Positions 16,487 through 24,587 of a DNA stretch of 64,000 nt are shown here, piece by piece (the stretch's first letter is position 1; each line of letters begins with the position of its first letter). The stretch is from positions 121,719 through 185,718 of the forward strand of contig NZ_BMSY01000015.1 of the NCBI RefSeq assembly GCF_014649395.1. Direction: 5' to 3'. Both the position numbers and the translations under genes were made by a program. The notes under the pieces are model-generated. The model searched no databases. It had not been told where the DNA came from and saw only the letters and a program-made list of their open reading frames with translations. The stretch comes from Streptomyces aureoverticillatus (GTDB taxonomy: Bacteria; Actinomycetota; Actinomycetes; Streptomycetales; Streptomycetaceae).

Positions 16487-16502
16487 GGTGGTGTAGACCT
16501 TG
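16487..16502. promoter_or_regulatory. dre-like site between SIS gene and sugar-binding protein
   Basis: GGTGGTGTAGACCTTG keeps the GGT-N-TAGACC core of the DasR consensus (about 11 of 16 positions). It lies in the divergent promoter region, 59 nt before the binding-protein start, and could act on both genes. It is the weakest of the three dre-like sites. Confidence 0.55.
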
Positions 16503-16560
16503 TATCGGAACGCGAGGGAAACTCGCAGTTCAGCAAGGACCGACGAGGGTGGTAACAGCA

Positions 16561-17832
16561 GTGCAGCGGCGCGTGACAGGTCTGACCGCGGCGGTGGCCG
16601 CGCTGAGCATGACGGCGCTGCTCGCCGGCTGTGGCAGCGACTCCGGTGACTCCGGTGACGTCACCCTCAAACTCGTCGCAGCCGACTACGGCGACTCCCC
16701 GGCCAACAGCTCCAAGAAGTACTGGGCCGAGCTGACCAAGAAGTTCGAGGCCGAGCACCCGAACATCAAGGTCGACGTGAGCGTCTACTCCTGGACGGAC
16801 GTGGACCGCAAGGTCAAGGAGATGGTGAAGGACGGGGAGGCCCCCGACCTCGCCCAGATCGGCGCGTACGCCGACTACGCCGCGCAGGACAAGCTGTACA
16901 GCGCCGACGACCTGCTCTCCATCCCCACCCAGGCCGACTTCCTCGCCCCGCTCTCGAAGGCCGGCGAGGTGAACCGCGTGCAGTACGGCATGCCGTTCGC
17001 CGCGTCCACGCGCCTGCTCTTCTACAACGAGAAGCTGTTCAAGAGCGCCGGCGTCAAGCCCCCGCAGAGCTGGTCCGAGCTGCAGTCCGCCGCGCAGAAG
17101 CTGAAGTCCCGCGGCGTGAAGATCCCCTTCGCGCTGCCGCTCGGCCCGGAGGAGGCGCAGGCCGAGACGATGCAGTGGCTGCTCGCCGGTGGCGGCGGCT
17201 ACACCGACAACGTCGACTCGTACGCCATCGACTCCAAGCAGAACATCAACACCTTCGAATGGCTGAAGGACGAGATGGTCGGCAAGGGCCTCACCGGCCC
17301 GACCCCGCCCGCCGAGCTGGACCGCGCCGAGGCGTTCGCGGCCTTCACGCGCGGCGACGTCGGCATGCTCAACGGCCACCCGACGCTGATGCAGATGTCG
17401 GCCAAGAAGGGCCTGAAGTACGGCATGGTGCCGATGCCCGGCGTCAACGGCAAGGCCCAGTCCACGATGGGCGTCGCCGACTGGATGATGGCCTTCAAGC
17501 AGAACGGCAACCGCGAGGAGATCGGGGACTTCCTCGACTTCGTCTACAGCAAGAAGAACGTCCTGGACTTCTCGCGGGAGTACGACCTGCTGCCTGTGAC
17601 GACCTCGGCGTCCCAGGAGATGGCGGAGAACAAGAAGGACTCGGCCAAGCTCGGCGAGTTCCTGAAGGAGCTGCCGACCTCGCAGCTCTACCCGGTCGGC
17701 AAGGTGTCCTGGGCGCAGGTCTCCGTACAGATCAAGAAGTACATCGGCAAGACCGTCGGCCCGAACGGCAACCCCAAGGCCATCCTCGGCCAGATCGAGT
17801 CGAAGGCGGCCGCGGAGGAGAACGCGCAGTAG
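16561..17832 (+). CDS. Sugar ABC transporter substrate-binding lipoprotein
   Basis: The product is 423 residues from GTG 16561, with GAGGGTGG about 8 nt upstream. A signal peptide ends in the lipobox LLAGC near residue 22. The rest is a family-1 solute-binding protein: KYWAELTKKFEAEHPNIKVD, then DGEAPDLAQIGAYADY, the FYNEKLFKSAGVKPPQSWSEL hinge motif and WMMAFKQNGN. Such proteins capture oligosaccharides or amino sugars outside the membrane. No permease or ATPase lies beside it, so it must share a transporter encoded elsewhere, for instance with the MsiK-type ATPase used by Streptomyces. The divergent SIS gene and shared dre-like site point to an amino sugar. Confidence 0.88.
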   Translation: MQRRVTGLTAAVAALSMTALLAGCGSDSGDSGDVTLKLVAADYGDSPANSSKKYWAELTKKFEAEHPNIKVDVSVYSWTDVDRKVKEMVKDGEAPDLAQIGAYADYAAQDKLYSADDLLSIPTQADFLAPLSKAGEVNRVQYGMPFAASTRLLFYNEKLFKSAGVKPPQSWSELQSAAQKLKSRGVKIPFALPLGPEEAQAETMQWLLAGGGGYTDNVDSYAIDSKQNINTFEWLKDEMVGKGLTGPTPPAELDRAEAFAAFTRGDVGMLNGHPTLMQMSAKKGLKYGMVPMPGVNGKAQSTMGVADWMMAFKQNGNREEIGDFLDFVYSKKNVLDFSREYDLLPVTTSASQEMAENKKDSAKLGEFLKELPTSQLYPVGKVSWAQVSVQIKKYIGKTVGPNGNPKAILGQIESKAAAEENAQ

Positions 17833-17862
17833 GCGGGCGGGGCCCGGGTTAGCGTGGGTGCC

Positions 17863-18135
17863 ATGACGGACGACGGCCTCCTGCCGCAGCACGACGGCCC
17901 CCCCGGCGACGGTGGCCTCTCCGCGCGCGCCAAGGCGGTGCTCGCCCTTGAGCGGCGCAACTGGGCCGGGCCCGGCGCCAAGGAGCGGGCCATCCGTGAG
18001 GAGCTGGGGCTCGCCCCCGTCCGCTACTACCAGATCCTCAACGCGCTCCTCGACGACGAGCGCGCCCTCGCCCACGATCCGGTCACGGTGAACCGACTGC
18101 GACGGGTTCGGCAGGCGCGCCGCGCCGAGCGTTGA
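17863..18135 (+). CDS. DUF3263 family small protein
   Basis: This 90-residue protein has an acidic Pro/Gly start and a helical core AVLALERRNWAGPGAKERAI then REELGLAPVRYYQILNALLD, the conserved DUF3263 block, and ends in an Arg-rich tail. The LGLAPVRYYQ segment has the look of a helix-turn-helix, so DNA binding is possible; no function is established as far as I know. TAGCGT 6 nt before the ATG suggests a leaderless transcript. It is followed closely by otsB (15-nt gap). Confidence 0.8.
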   Translation: MTDDGLLPQHDGPPGDGGLSARAKAVLALERRNWAGPGAKERAIREELGLAPVRYYQILNALLDDERALAHDPVTVNRLRRVRQARRAER

Positions 18136-18150
18136 GGTTAGGGTCGGGCC

Positions 18151-19008
18151 ATGGGTGACCTGACGCACTCCTCCTCGCCGTTGCCGCAGCCGCTGACGCC
18201 CGCGGGGCGGGACGGGCTCGCCGCGATCCTGGCCCGGCCCGAACGCGCCGTGATCGCCCTGGACTTCGACGGGACGCTGGCGCCGATCGTGCCCGACCCG
18301 GAGTCGGCGCGGGCCCACCCGGACGCGGTGCCCGCGCTGGCCGCGCTCGCGCCGAAGGTCCGCTCCGTCGCCGTCGTCACCGGCCGGCCCGCGGGGGTAG
18401 CCGTCCGCTACGGCGGGCTCGCCGGGGTGCCCGGCCTTGAGCACCTCGTCGTCCTGGGGCACTACGGCGCCGAGCGGTGGGACGCGGTCAGCGGGACCGT
18501 CCAGGCCGCGGAGCCGCATCCCGGGGTCGCCGCGGTGCGGGCCGAGCTGCCCGGCTTTCTCGACGCGATCGGGGCGTGGCGCGGTACCTGGATCGAGGAG
18601 AAGGGGCGGGCCGTCGCGGTGCACACGCGCCGGGCGCGGGACCCGCAGGCCGCGTTCGACGCGCTGCGGGGGCCGCTGGCCGAGCTCGCCTCCCGCCACG
18701 GGCTGATCGTCGAACCCGGCCGCCTCGTCCTGGAGTTGCGTCCTCCCGGCGTCGACAAGGGGGTGGCTCTCGTCGACTACGTACGTGAGGTGGGCGCCGA
18801 GTCCGTCCTGTACGCCGGGGACGACCTCGGGGACCTGCCCGCGTTCGCCGCCGTCGACAAGCTGCGCTCCGACGGGGACGTACGCGGCCTCCTGGTGTGC
18901 AGCGGCAGCGCGGAGGTCACCGAACTCTCGGACCGCGCCGACCTGGTGGTCGAGGGCCCCGCGGGCGTGGTGACCCTCCTGTCGACCTTGGCCACCCAAC
19001 TGCCCTGA
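18151..19008 (+). CDS. otsB: Trehalose-6-phosphate phosphatase
   Basis: This 285-residue HAD phosphatase shows motif I ALDFDGTLAPIVPDP near residue 36, motif II VVTGRPAG, the lysine region PPGVDKGVALV and motif IV GDDLGDLPAF. It dephosphorylates trehalose-6-phosphate made by OtsA to give trehalose, a stress and spore-storage sugar. A TTAGGGT box 6 nt before the ATG suggests leaderless transcription independent of the DUF3263 gene 15 nt upstream. It is convergent with otsA, an arrangement that splits the pathway between two promoters. Confidence 0.93.
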   Translation: MGDLTHSSSPLPQPLTPAGRDGLAAILARPERAVIALDFDGTLAPIVPDPESARAHPDAVPALAALAPKVRSVAVVTGRPAGVAVRYGGLAGVPGLEHLVVLGHYGAERWDAVSGTVQAAEPHPGVAAVRAELPGFLDAIGAWRGTWIEEKGRAVAVHTRRARDPQAAFDALRGPLAELASRHGLIVEPGRLVLELRPPGVDKGVALVDYVREVGAESVLYAGDDLGDLPAFAAVDKLRSDGDVRGLLVCSGSAEVTELSDRADLVVEGPAGVVTLLSTLATQLP

Positions 19009-19019
19009 CAGCCACCCTC

Positions 19020-19112
19020 GGCCTGGGGCTGTGCCCACCCGTGCCGCCCTGCGGCACGACTGCCCACAGTGGGGGCGGCCCACAGCCCACAGTGGGGGCG
19101 GCCCGCAGCCGG
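19020..19112. repeat. Dispersed repeat C, copy at 19.0 kb
   Basis: The block GGCTGTGCCCACCCGTGCCG with a following GCGGCACGACTGCCCACAG half is shared, with variations, with 41879-41930 (opposite strand) and 61013-61066. Here the tail CCCACAGTGGGGGCGGCCC occurs twice in a row. The rest of the otsB-otsA gap holds no gene. Confidence 0.75.
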
Positions 19113-19256
19113 TGGACGACCACTTGCCCGCAGACGCCGAACTGCCGTGCCCGGCACCGGGAGGCAGGCCGACGCGGGCCGACGGTCGACGGTGCTGCGG
19201 ACTTCGGCCCGAAGCCTCCGGGGTGCGGTGAACGGGTGGGCGGGTGGGAGAGATCC

Positions 19257-19273
19257 GCCGCGAAGCGGCGGGC
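19257..19273 (-). terminator. Hairpin after otsA, part of repeat D
   Basis: CCGCCGC-GAA-GCGGCGG forms a 7-bp stem 11 nt after the otsA stop. The same hairpin and about 30 nt of its flank recur after cutC at 41672, in the same orientation relative to the gene. Confidence 0.65.
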
Positions 19274-19284
19274 TTGTCAGGGGG

Positions 19285-20682
19285 TCACGCGTCCAGGGCG
19301 TGCAGCTGGTCCAGGAACCACCGGGACGGGGGTAGGGCCGTCGCGGCCGCGGCCAGGCGTTTGGTGCGCTCCGCGCGTTCCGCGGGGGACATGGTCAGCG
19401 CCGTGTGCAAGGCGTCCGCCGTCCCGGAAACGTCGTACGGATTGACGACGACCGCGTCCTCCCCCAACTCCTCAAAGGCCCCGGCCTCCCGGGAAAGCAC
19501 CAGCGCACACCCCTCGTCGGAGACGACCGGCACCTCCTTGGCGACCAGGTTCATCCCGTCCCGGATGGGATTGACGAGGGCGACATCGGCAAGCCGGTAC
19601 GCCGCGAGCGAGCGCGCGAAGTCGTCCTTGACGTGGAGGAGGACGGGCGTCCAGTCCTCCGTGCCGTACGTGGAGTTGATCGCGTCGGCGACCCGCGCCA
19701 CCTCCGCCGTGTAGTCGCGGTACACCGCGAGATCCTGCCGCGAGGGATAGGCGAACGCGACATGCACGACGCGCCCGCGCCACTCCGGCCGCTCCTCAAG
19801 CAGCAGCCGGTAGGCCCGCAGCCCGCGCACGATGTTCTTGGACAGCTCTGTCCGGTCCACCCGGACGATGACCTTCCGGTCGGGCCCGATCTGCTCCCGC
19901 AGCGCGGAAAGACGTTCCTCGACGTCCGCCCGCCGCGCCCGCTCCCGCAGGAAGTCCGCGTCGGCCCCCAGGCCGTGCACCCCGATGCGCGACCCCGACG
20001 TACCGCCGAGGACCGCCACGCAGCACTCGGTGAACGCGTCCGCCCACCGCCCGGTGAGGAACCCGAGCCGGTCCGCGCCGAGCATCCCGCGCAGCACCTG
20101 CTCCGCGATGTCGTCGGGCAGCATCCGGAAGTAGTCGACGGGCGCCCACGGGGTGTGCGAGAAGTGCCCGATGCGCAGGTCCGGGCGCAGCTCGCGGAGC
20201 ATCCCCGGCACCAGCGTCAGGTGGTAGTCCTGCACGAGCACCGCCGCGCCGTCGGCGGCGTTCTCGGCGAGGGCCTCGGCGAAGGCCCGGTTGTACGTCT
20301 CGTACGCGGCCCACTGCGCCCGGAACTCCGGCCCGAACGTGGGTTCCAGCGGCGTCTGGTACAGCATGTGGTGCACGAACCACAGCACCGAGTTCGCGAC
20401 GCCGTTGTACGCGGCGGCGTGCACGTCGGCGTCGATGTCGAGCATCTTCACGCCCGGCTCGCCGATGCCGCGCCGCACGGCCTCCCGGTCGCCCTCGCCG
20501 AGCGCCGAGCACACCCACAGGGCGGCAGCCTCGTCACCGATGGCGCTGAGCCCGGAGACGAGCCCGCCACCGCCCCGCTTGGCGTCCAGCGTCCCGTCCG
20601 CACCGAGGGAGTACGTCACCGGGCCGCGGTTGGACGCGACGAGAACCTGGGCGGCTGCCTGCGGGGAAACCTCGGAAACCAT
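19285..20682 (-). CDS. otsA: Trehalose-6-phosphate synthase
   Basis: This 465-residue GT20 glycosyltransferase shows LVASNRGPV near residue 13, the substrate loop KRGGGGLVSGL, VQDYHLTLVP and GHFSHTPWAP (acceptor site), RVDRTELSKNIVRGL and LVNPIRDGMNLVAKE (nucleotide-sugar site with the GT-B signature). It makes trehalose-6-phosphate from UDP- or GDP-glucose and glucose-6-phosphate. The length is normal for the family. Convergent otsB supplies the phosphatase step, and gpgS behind it makes a second osmolyte, so this stretch is an osmoprotection locus. Confidence 0.95.
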   Translation of the reverse strand: MVSEVSPQAAAQVLVASNRGPVTYSLGADGTLDAKRGGGGLVSGLSAIGDEAAALWVCSALGEGDREAVRRGIGEPGVKMLDIDADVHAAAYNGVANSVLWFVHHMLYQTPLEPTFGPEFRAQWAAYETYNRAFAEALAENAADGAAVLVQDYHLTLVPGMLRELRPDLRIGHFSHTPWAPVDYFRMLPDDIAEQVLRGMLGADRLGFLTGRWADAFTECCVAVLGGTSGSRIGVHGLGADADFLRERARRADVEERLSALREQIGPDRKVIVRVDRTELSKNIVRGLRAYRLLLEERPEWRGRVVHVAFAYPSRQDLAVYRDYTAEVARVADAINSTYGTEDWTPVLLHVKDDFARSLAAYRLADVALVNPIRDGMNLVAKEVPVVSDEGCALVLSREAGAFEELGEDAVVVNPYDVSGTADALHTALTMSPAERAERTKRLAAAATALPPSRWFLDQLHALDA

Positions 20683-20781
20683 GTGCCGAAACCTAGCCGC
20701 TCACGGAAACGCTCAAACGTACGTCCGGGGAACGTCACATCACTGCCGGAGGCAGACCGGCCGAGCCGTATACGGCCGGGC

Positions 20782-21753
20782 TCAGGCGACCCGCCGCGCC
20801 GCGTACTCCGCCACCTCCGCCATCGGCGGCCGCTCCTCCGTGTCCACCGCGTACGTCCGCGGCTCGAAGCCGTCCTCGCCGCGCACGAACTGCGTGAGTT
20901 CGGGGCGTACGAGATGGGCGCGGGCGAGCCGCAGCTGCGCGGTGCGGTAGATCGCCGCCGCCATCCGCCCGAGCGCCTGCCCGTCCTGGTGCCGGTGCCT
21001 GCGCACCCCGACGTCGACCTGCGCGAGCGCGTCCAGGCCCACGGTGTGCAGCGCGTCGACGAGCAGGCCGACCTCCACGCCGTACCCGACCGGGAACGGG
21101 AGGCGTTCGAGCAGCGACCTGCGGGCCGCGTACTCCCCGCCGAGCGGCTGCACGAAGCCCGCGAGCTGCGGCCAGTGCATGTTCAGCAGGGGGCGCGCCA
21201 TCAGCTCCGTCACCCGCCCTCCCTGCTCGCCTCCGGCAAGACGACCGCCCCGACCGGCCGCCGCGCCGAGCGGGCGGTCGTACATCGCCTTCACGAAGTG
21301 CACGTCCGGCTCGGTGAGCAGCGGCCCCACGATCCCGGTGACGAAGTCCGCCGAGAACTCCTTCAGGTCGGCGTCGACGAACGCCACGATGTCACCGCCG
21401 GTGACCAGGAGTGAGCGCCACAGCACCTCGCCCTTGCCCGGCAGCGCGGGCAGCCGCGGCAGGATGTCGTCCCGGCGCACCACCCGCGCCCCGGCGGCCG
21501 CGGCGACCTCGGCCGTGCGGTCCGCGGAGCCGGAGTCGACGACGACCAGCTCGTCGACGAGCGGGACCTTCTCCATCAGCTCACGGCGGATCTCGGCGAC
21601 GATCTCACCGACCGTCTCCTCCTCGTCGAGTGCGGGCAGCACGACGCTCACCGAAGCGCCCCCGGCACGCTTGGCGGCGGTGAGCTGATGCGGCGGGCGG
21701 TCGGCGACGGACCAGGAACGCCTGCTCAGCCAGCGCTCGACCTCTTCCAGCAC
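20782..21753 (-). CDS. gpgS: Glucosyl-3-phosphoglycerate synthase
   Basis: The product is 323 residues from a GTG at 21753 with GGAGG 6 nt upstream. A GT-A fold of family GT81 is visible: VSVVLPALDEEETVGEIVAE, the metal site FVDADLKEF, the FVQPLGGEYAARRSLLERL acceptor region and PVGYGVEVGLLVDA. It joins glucose from a nucleotide donor to 3-phosphoglycerate, the first step toward glucosylglycerate and, in mycobacteria, methylglucose lipopolysaccharides. It lies 99 nt beyond otsA on the same strand, suggesting joint osmotic control. No GpgP phosphatase gene is nearby. Confidence 0.9.
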   Translation of the reverse strand: MLEEVERWLSRRSWSVADRPPHQLTAAKRAGGASVSVVLPALDEEETVGEIVAEIRRELMEKVPLVDELVVVDSGSADRTAEVAAAAGARVVRRDDILPRLPALPGKGEVLWRSLLVTGGDIVAFVDADLKEFSADFVTGIVGPLLTEPDVHFVKAMYDRPLGAAAGRGGRLAGGEQGGRVTELMARPLLNMHWPQLAGFVQPLGGEYAARRSLLERLPFPVGYGVEVGLLVDALHTVGLDALAQVDVGVRRHRHQDGQALGRMAAAIYRTAQLRLARAHLVRPELTQFVRGEDGFEPRTYAVDTEERPPMAEVAEYAARRVA

Positions 21754-21907
21754 GCGCGTCCTCCCGGTTGTGATCCATCTCGCGCATCGGACGACTATCT
21801 CAAGGGTCCAAGGCTTCGGTTACAGTCTTGAACAACGCCGGTGACCATCGCATGTCGGGGGTCGCCGCCGCGTTCCGGATCAACAACTGAAACCCACAAT
21901 CGAATAC

Positions 21908-22063
21908 CGCTCATCCAGAGGGGCAGAGGGATACGGCCCGTTGAAGCCCCGGCAACCCTCCAGCCGGTCTCGTACGTCGCAGGCACGCGGCGCCGCGAGG
22001 CTCCCGGCTAGGGAAGGTGCCAATTCCGTCTCGCGGCGAGATGCGCCGCGAGGAAGATGAGGA
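21908..22063 (+). ncRNA. SAM-I (S-box) riboswitch before thrC
   Basis: All hallmark blocks are in order: CTCATCCAGAGG at the 5' side of P1, GCAGAGGGATACGGCCCG, TTGAAGCCCCGGCAACC, the P3 arm, GGTGCCAATTCCG, the P4 hairpin CGCGGCG-AGATG-CGCCGCG and the closing GAAGATGAG. P1 pairs CTCATC (21910-21915) with GATGAG (22056-22061). The GGAG ribosome site starts at 22061, one base inside P1, so ligand-stabilised P1 would hide it. No intrinsic terminator separates the aptamer from the gene. This implies that S-adenosylmethionine represses translation of threonine synthase. Confidence 0.93.
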
Positions 22064-22080
22064 GAAAGGGCCTCGCCTCC

Positions 22081-23388
22081 ATGGCTGTGCAGACCGTCGC
22101 AACCACCCCCGCCGCCGCTTCCGCCCCGGGCACCGTCGACCTCGGACCCGCGTCCGGCCTCTCCTGCCGCGAGTGCGGAACCCGCTTCGACCTGGGACCG
22201 ATCTTCGCCTGCGCCGAGTGTTTCGGCCCCCTCGAAGTGGCCTACGACCTGCCGCTCGGCGACCCTGAAGCCCTCCGCAGGAAGATCGAGTCCGGCCCCG
22301 CCAACATCTGGCGGTACGCGCCGCTGCTCCCCGTCCCCGCCGACGTGGCCGACAAGCCGAACCTCAACCCCGGCTGGACCAAGCTCGTCCAGGCCGACAA
22401 CCTCGCCCGGGAACTCGGCGTCGAGCCGGGCAAGTTGTTCATCAAGGACGACTCCGGCAACCCCACGCACTCCTTCAAGGACCGCGTCGTCGCGCAGGCC
22501 CTCGAAGCCGCGCGCGCCTTCGGGTTCACCACGCTCTCCTGCTCGTCCACGGGCAACCTGGCGGGCGCGGTGGGCGCGGCCGCGGCCCGTGCGGGCTTCC
22601 GGTCCTGCGTGTTCATCCCGCACGACCTGGAGCAGGGCAAGGTCGTCATGGCCGCGGTGTACGGCGGCGAGCTCGTCGGCATCGAGGGCAACTACGACGA
22701 CGTGAACCGCTTCTGCTCCGAGCTCATCGGCGACCCGCTGGGCGAGGGCTGGGGCTTCGTGAACGTCAATCTGCGGCCGTACTACGGCGAGGGCTCCAAG
22801 ACCCTCGCGTACGAGATCTGCGAGCAGCTGGGCTGGCGGCTGCCGGACCAGCTCGTCATCCCGATCGCCTCCGGCTCCCAGCTCACGAAGATCGACAAGG
22901 GGCTCAAGGAGCTCATTGCGCTCGGCCTCGTGGAGGACAAGCCCTACAAGATCTTCGGTGCGCAGGCCGAGGGGTGCTCGCCGGTGTCGACCGCCTTCAA
23001 GGCGGGGCACGACGTCGTACGCCCGCAGAAGCCGGACACCATCGCCAAGTCGCTGGCCATCGGCAATCCGGCCGACGGGCCGTACGTCCTGGACATCGCG
23101 CGGCGCACGGGCGGTGCGGTGGAGGACGTGAACGACGAGCAGGTCGTCGACGCGATCAAGCTTCTCGCTCGCGCGGAGGGGATCTTCGCGGAGACCGCGG
23201 GTGGGGTGACCGTGGGGGTCACGAAGAAGCTGGTCGAGGCGGGCCTCATCGATCCCTCGCTGACCACGGTGGTCCTCAACACCGGTGACGGCCTCAAGAC
23301 CCTCGACGCGGTGGCGGCCACGTCGCAGGCGACGGCGACCATCGCTCCCAGCCTCGACGCGTTCCGCTCCGCGGGTCTGGCCGGCTAG
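22081..23388 (+). CDS. thrC: Threonine synthase
   Basis: The product is 435 residues from ATG 22081, 10 nt after GGAGAAAGGG; an earlier ATG at 22057 lies inside the riboswitch P1. An N-terminal zinc-ribbon-like head has four cysteines (C29-x2-C32 and C44-x2-C47). The PLP fold-type II core follows, with the Schiff-base Lys133 in PTHSFKDRVV, the STGNLAGAVGAAAARAG loop, and the cofactor-binding IASGSQLTKI and VVLNTGDGLKTL. It converts O-phosphohomoserine to threonine. A SAM-I riboswitch upstream ties it to methionine and SAM status. A sulfur-carrier gene follows 111 nt downstream. Confidence 0.95.
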   Translation: MAVQTVATTPAAASAPGTVDLGPASGLSCRECGTRFDLGPIFACAECFGPLEVAYDLPLGDPEALRRKIESGPANIWRYAPLLPVPADVADKPNLNPGWTKLVQADNLARELGVEPGKLFIKDDSGNPTHSFKDRVVAQALEAARAFGFTTLSCSSTGNLAGAVGAAAARAGFRSCVFIPHDLEQGKVVMAAVYGGELVGIEGNYDDVNRFCSELIGDPLGEGWGFVNVNLRPYYGEGSKTLAYEICEQLGWRLPDQLVIPIASGSQLTKIDKGLKELIALGLVEDKPYKIFGAQAEGCSPVSTAFKAGHDVVRPQKPDTIAKSLAIGNPADGPYVLDIARRTGGAVEDVNDEQVVDAIKLLARAEGIFAETAGGVTVGVTKKLVEAGLIDPSLTTVVLNTGDGLKTLDAVAATSQATATIAPSLDAFRSAGLAG

Positions 23389-23499
23389 CCGCCGTCGGGG
23401 CTTGTACCTTCTGCCGACCGCGGGTCGTGGTCCGTCCTCGCGCAGTTCCCCGCGCCCCTGACGGGGCGCTTGTCCTCCCCCGTACCTTGAGGTGAACCC

Positions 23500-23775
23500 A
23501 TGAGTGTCAACGTTCGTATCCCGACCATTCTGCGCACCTACACCGGTGGTCAGGCCGAAGTCGCTGCTGAAGGGGCGACGCTCGGTGAGGTCATCGCTGA
23601 TCTGGAGAAGAACCACACCGGGATCGCCGCCCGGGTCCTGGACGATCAGGGGAAGCTGCGGCGGTTCGTGAACGTGTACGTCAACGATGACGACGTGCGG
23701 TTCGAGCAGGGGCTCGAGACCGCGACGCCGGACGGTGCCGGTGTCTCGATCATTCCGGCCGTCGCCGGAGGCTGA
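23500..23775 (+). CDS. ThiS/MoaD-family sulfur carrier protein (CysO-like)
   Basis: This 91-residue ubiquitin-fold protein begins VNVRIPTILRTYTGGQAEV and ends SIIPAVAGG with the Gly-Gly tail needed for adenylation and thiocarboxylate formation. GAGGTG lies 7 nt before the ATG. The length and the LRRFVNVYVNDDDVRF segment fit CysO of mycobacteria better than ThiS. It could supply sulfur for cysteine, or for another cofactor, using a MoeB-type activator encoded elsewhere. Co-transcription with thrC behind the SAM riboswitch would place it under methionine-status control; the 111-nt gap holds a GCGCAGTTCCCCGCGCCCCT motif that I recall as common in Streptomyces intergenic DNA. Confidence 0.85.
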   Translation: MSVNVRIPTILRTYTGGQAEVAAEGATLGEVIADLEKNHTGIAARVLDDQGKLRRFVNVYVNDDDVRFEQGLETATPDGAGVSIIPAVAGG

Positions 23776-23798
23776 ACGTACGCAGCGTCACCGGGATC

Positions 23799-23827
23799 GC
23801 CCCCTCCGCGAGAGAAGCGGAGGGGGC
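23799..23827 (+). terminator. Terminator after the sulfur carrier gene
   Basis: An 11-bp stem, GCCCCCTCCGC with its complement, and a seven-base loop are followed by AATTCTGT. It closes the thrC transcription unit. Confidence 0.85.
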
Positions 23828-24195
23828 AATTCTGTATGGTTGATCGCGGTACAGTTGGGAATGGAGCTTCGTTCTTCGTCCCGCGCAGTGCCCCGCGCAT
23901 ATTCGAAGTCGGTCTCGGGCCGACAAGAAGCAGCCAAAGTGTCCTGCCCTTTTGAGCCTTAAGTGGCATTTGTCGGGCCCGACTTGCCCTGAACTCCGGT
24001 GAATTCTCCGCATATCGCCGATCGGGCGTGCCCAGAATTCTCGTCCGATTGACCTGTTGCAGAGGGCAGTTGGACAGATACATTCAGCCGCGGTCGACGC
24101 GTTCCGGCGCACACCCCCAACCCATGGGGGGTGAGGTCTGACCCGGGTCCGCGAAGTGCGGGTCTGCGCAAGGGCCAGTAATAGGGGAGTTAGGC
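23828..24195 (+). promoter_or_regulatory. Long leader/promoter region of the cold-shock gene
   Basis: This 368-nt gene-free stretch is noticeably richer in A and T than its surroundings. A TTGACC hexamer at 24049-24054 and a GATACATT run near 24076 are promoter candidates. Cold-shock genes commonly have long structured leaders, but no Rfam-type motif was recognised. The ribosome site GGGGAG lies 6 nt before the start. Confidence 0.5.
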
Positions 24196-24399
24196 ATGGC
24201 TCAGGGCACCGTCAAGTGGTTCAACGCGGAGAAGGGATATGGCTTCATCGCGGTCGACGGTGGTGCGGATGTATTCGTCCACTACAGCGCGATCCAGATG
24301 GACGGCTACCGCACCCTGGAAGAAGGTCAGCGAGTCGAGTTCGAGATCTCGCAGGGCCAGAAGGGTCCGCAGGCGGACATGGTCAAGCTCGCCGGCTGA
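24196..24399 (+). CDS. CspA-family cold-shock protein
   Basis: This 67-residue single S1-like OB-fold protein opens MAQGTVKWFNAEKGYGFI, which includes RNP1 (KGYGFI), and carries RNP2 as DVFVHYSAI. The length is standard for the family. It binds single-stranded RNA and DNA and acts as an RNA chaperone; in Streptomyces such proteins are abundant at all temperatures. It has its own terminator and sits directly before the groEL2 control region. Confidence 0.95.
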   Translation: MAQGTVKWFNAEKGYGFIAVDGGADVFVHYSAIQMDGYRTLEEGQRVEFEISQGQKGPQADMVKLAG

Positions 24400-24436
24400 G
24401 CGGCTTGACGCGATCGGCCACCGACGTGACGCAGGC

Positions 24437-24474
24437 GAAGGGCCCGCATCCCGGAAACGGGGTGCGGGCCCTTC
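24437..24474 (+). terminator. Terminator of the cold-shock gene
   Basis: A 17-bp GC-rich stem starting GAAGGGCCCGCATCC, with one mismatch-free tetraloop GAAA, ends in CTTCGTGTG. It lies 38 nt after the stop. Confidence 0.9.
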
Positions 24475-24587
24475 GTGTGCGCCGGGCGCACGCGGCAGGG
24501 CAGGGCGCGCCCGCCAGGTTCGGGGGGCGACCTTGCGCCCGCCCGTCGCCCGACCACCACCCCTCATCGACGCCTCTTCGAGGCGAC

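Noticed and set aside
12999..16496. 1165-residue plus-strand open frame across nagA, nagK and the SIS gene
   Set aside because: Low-complexity composition and antisense to three well-supported enzymes.
16429..19083. 884-residue minus-strand open frame over the sugar-binding protein and otsB
   Set aside because: Antisense to genes with clear signal peptide and HAD motifs; no domain of its own.
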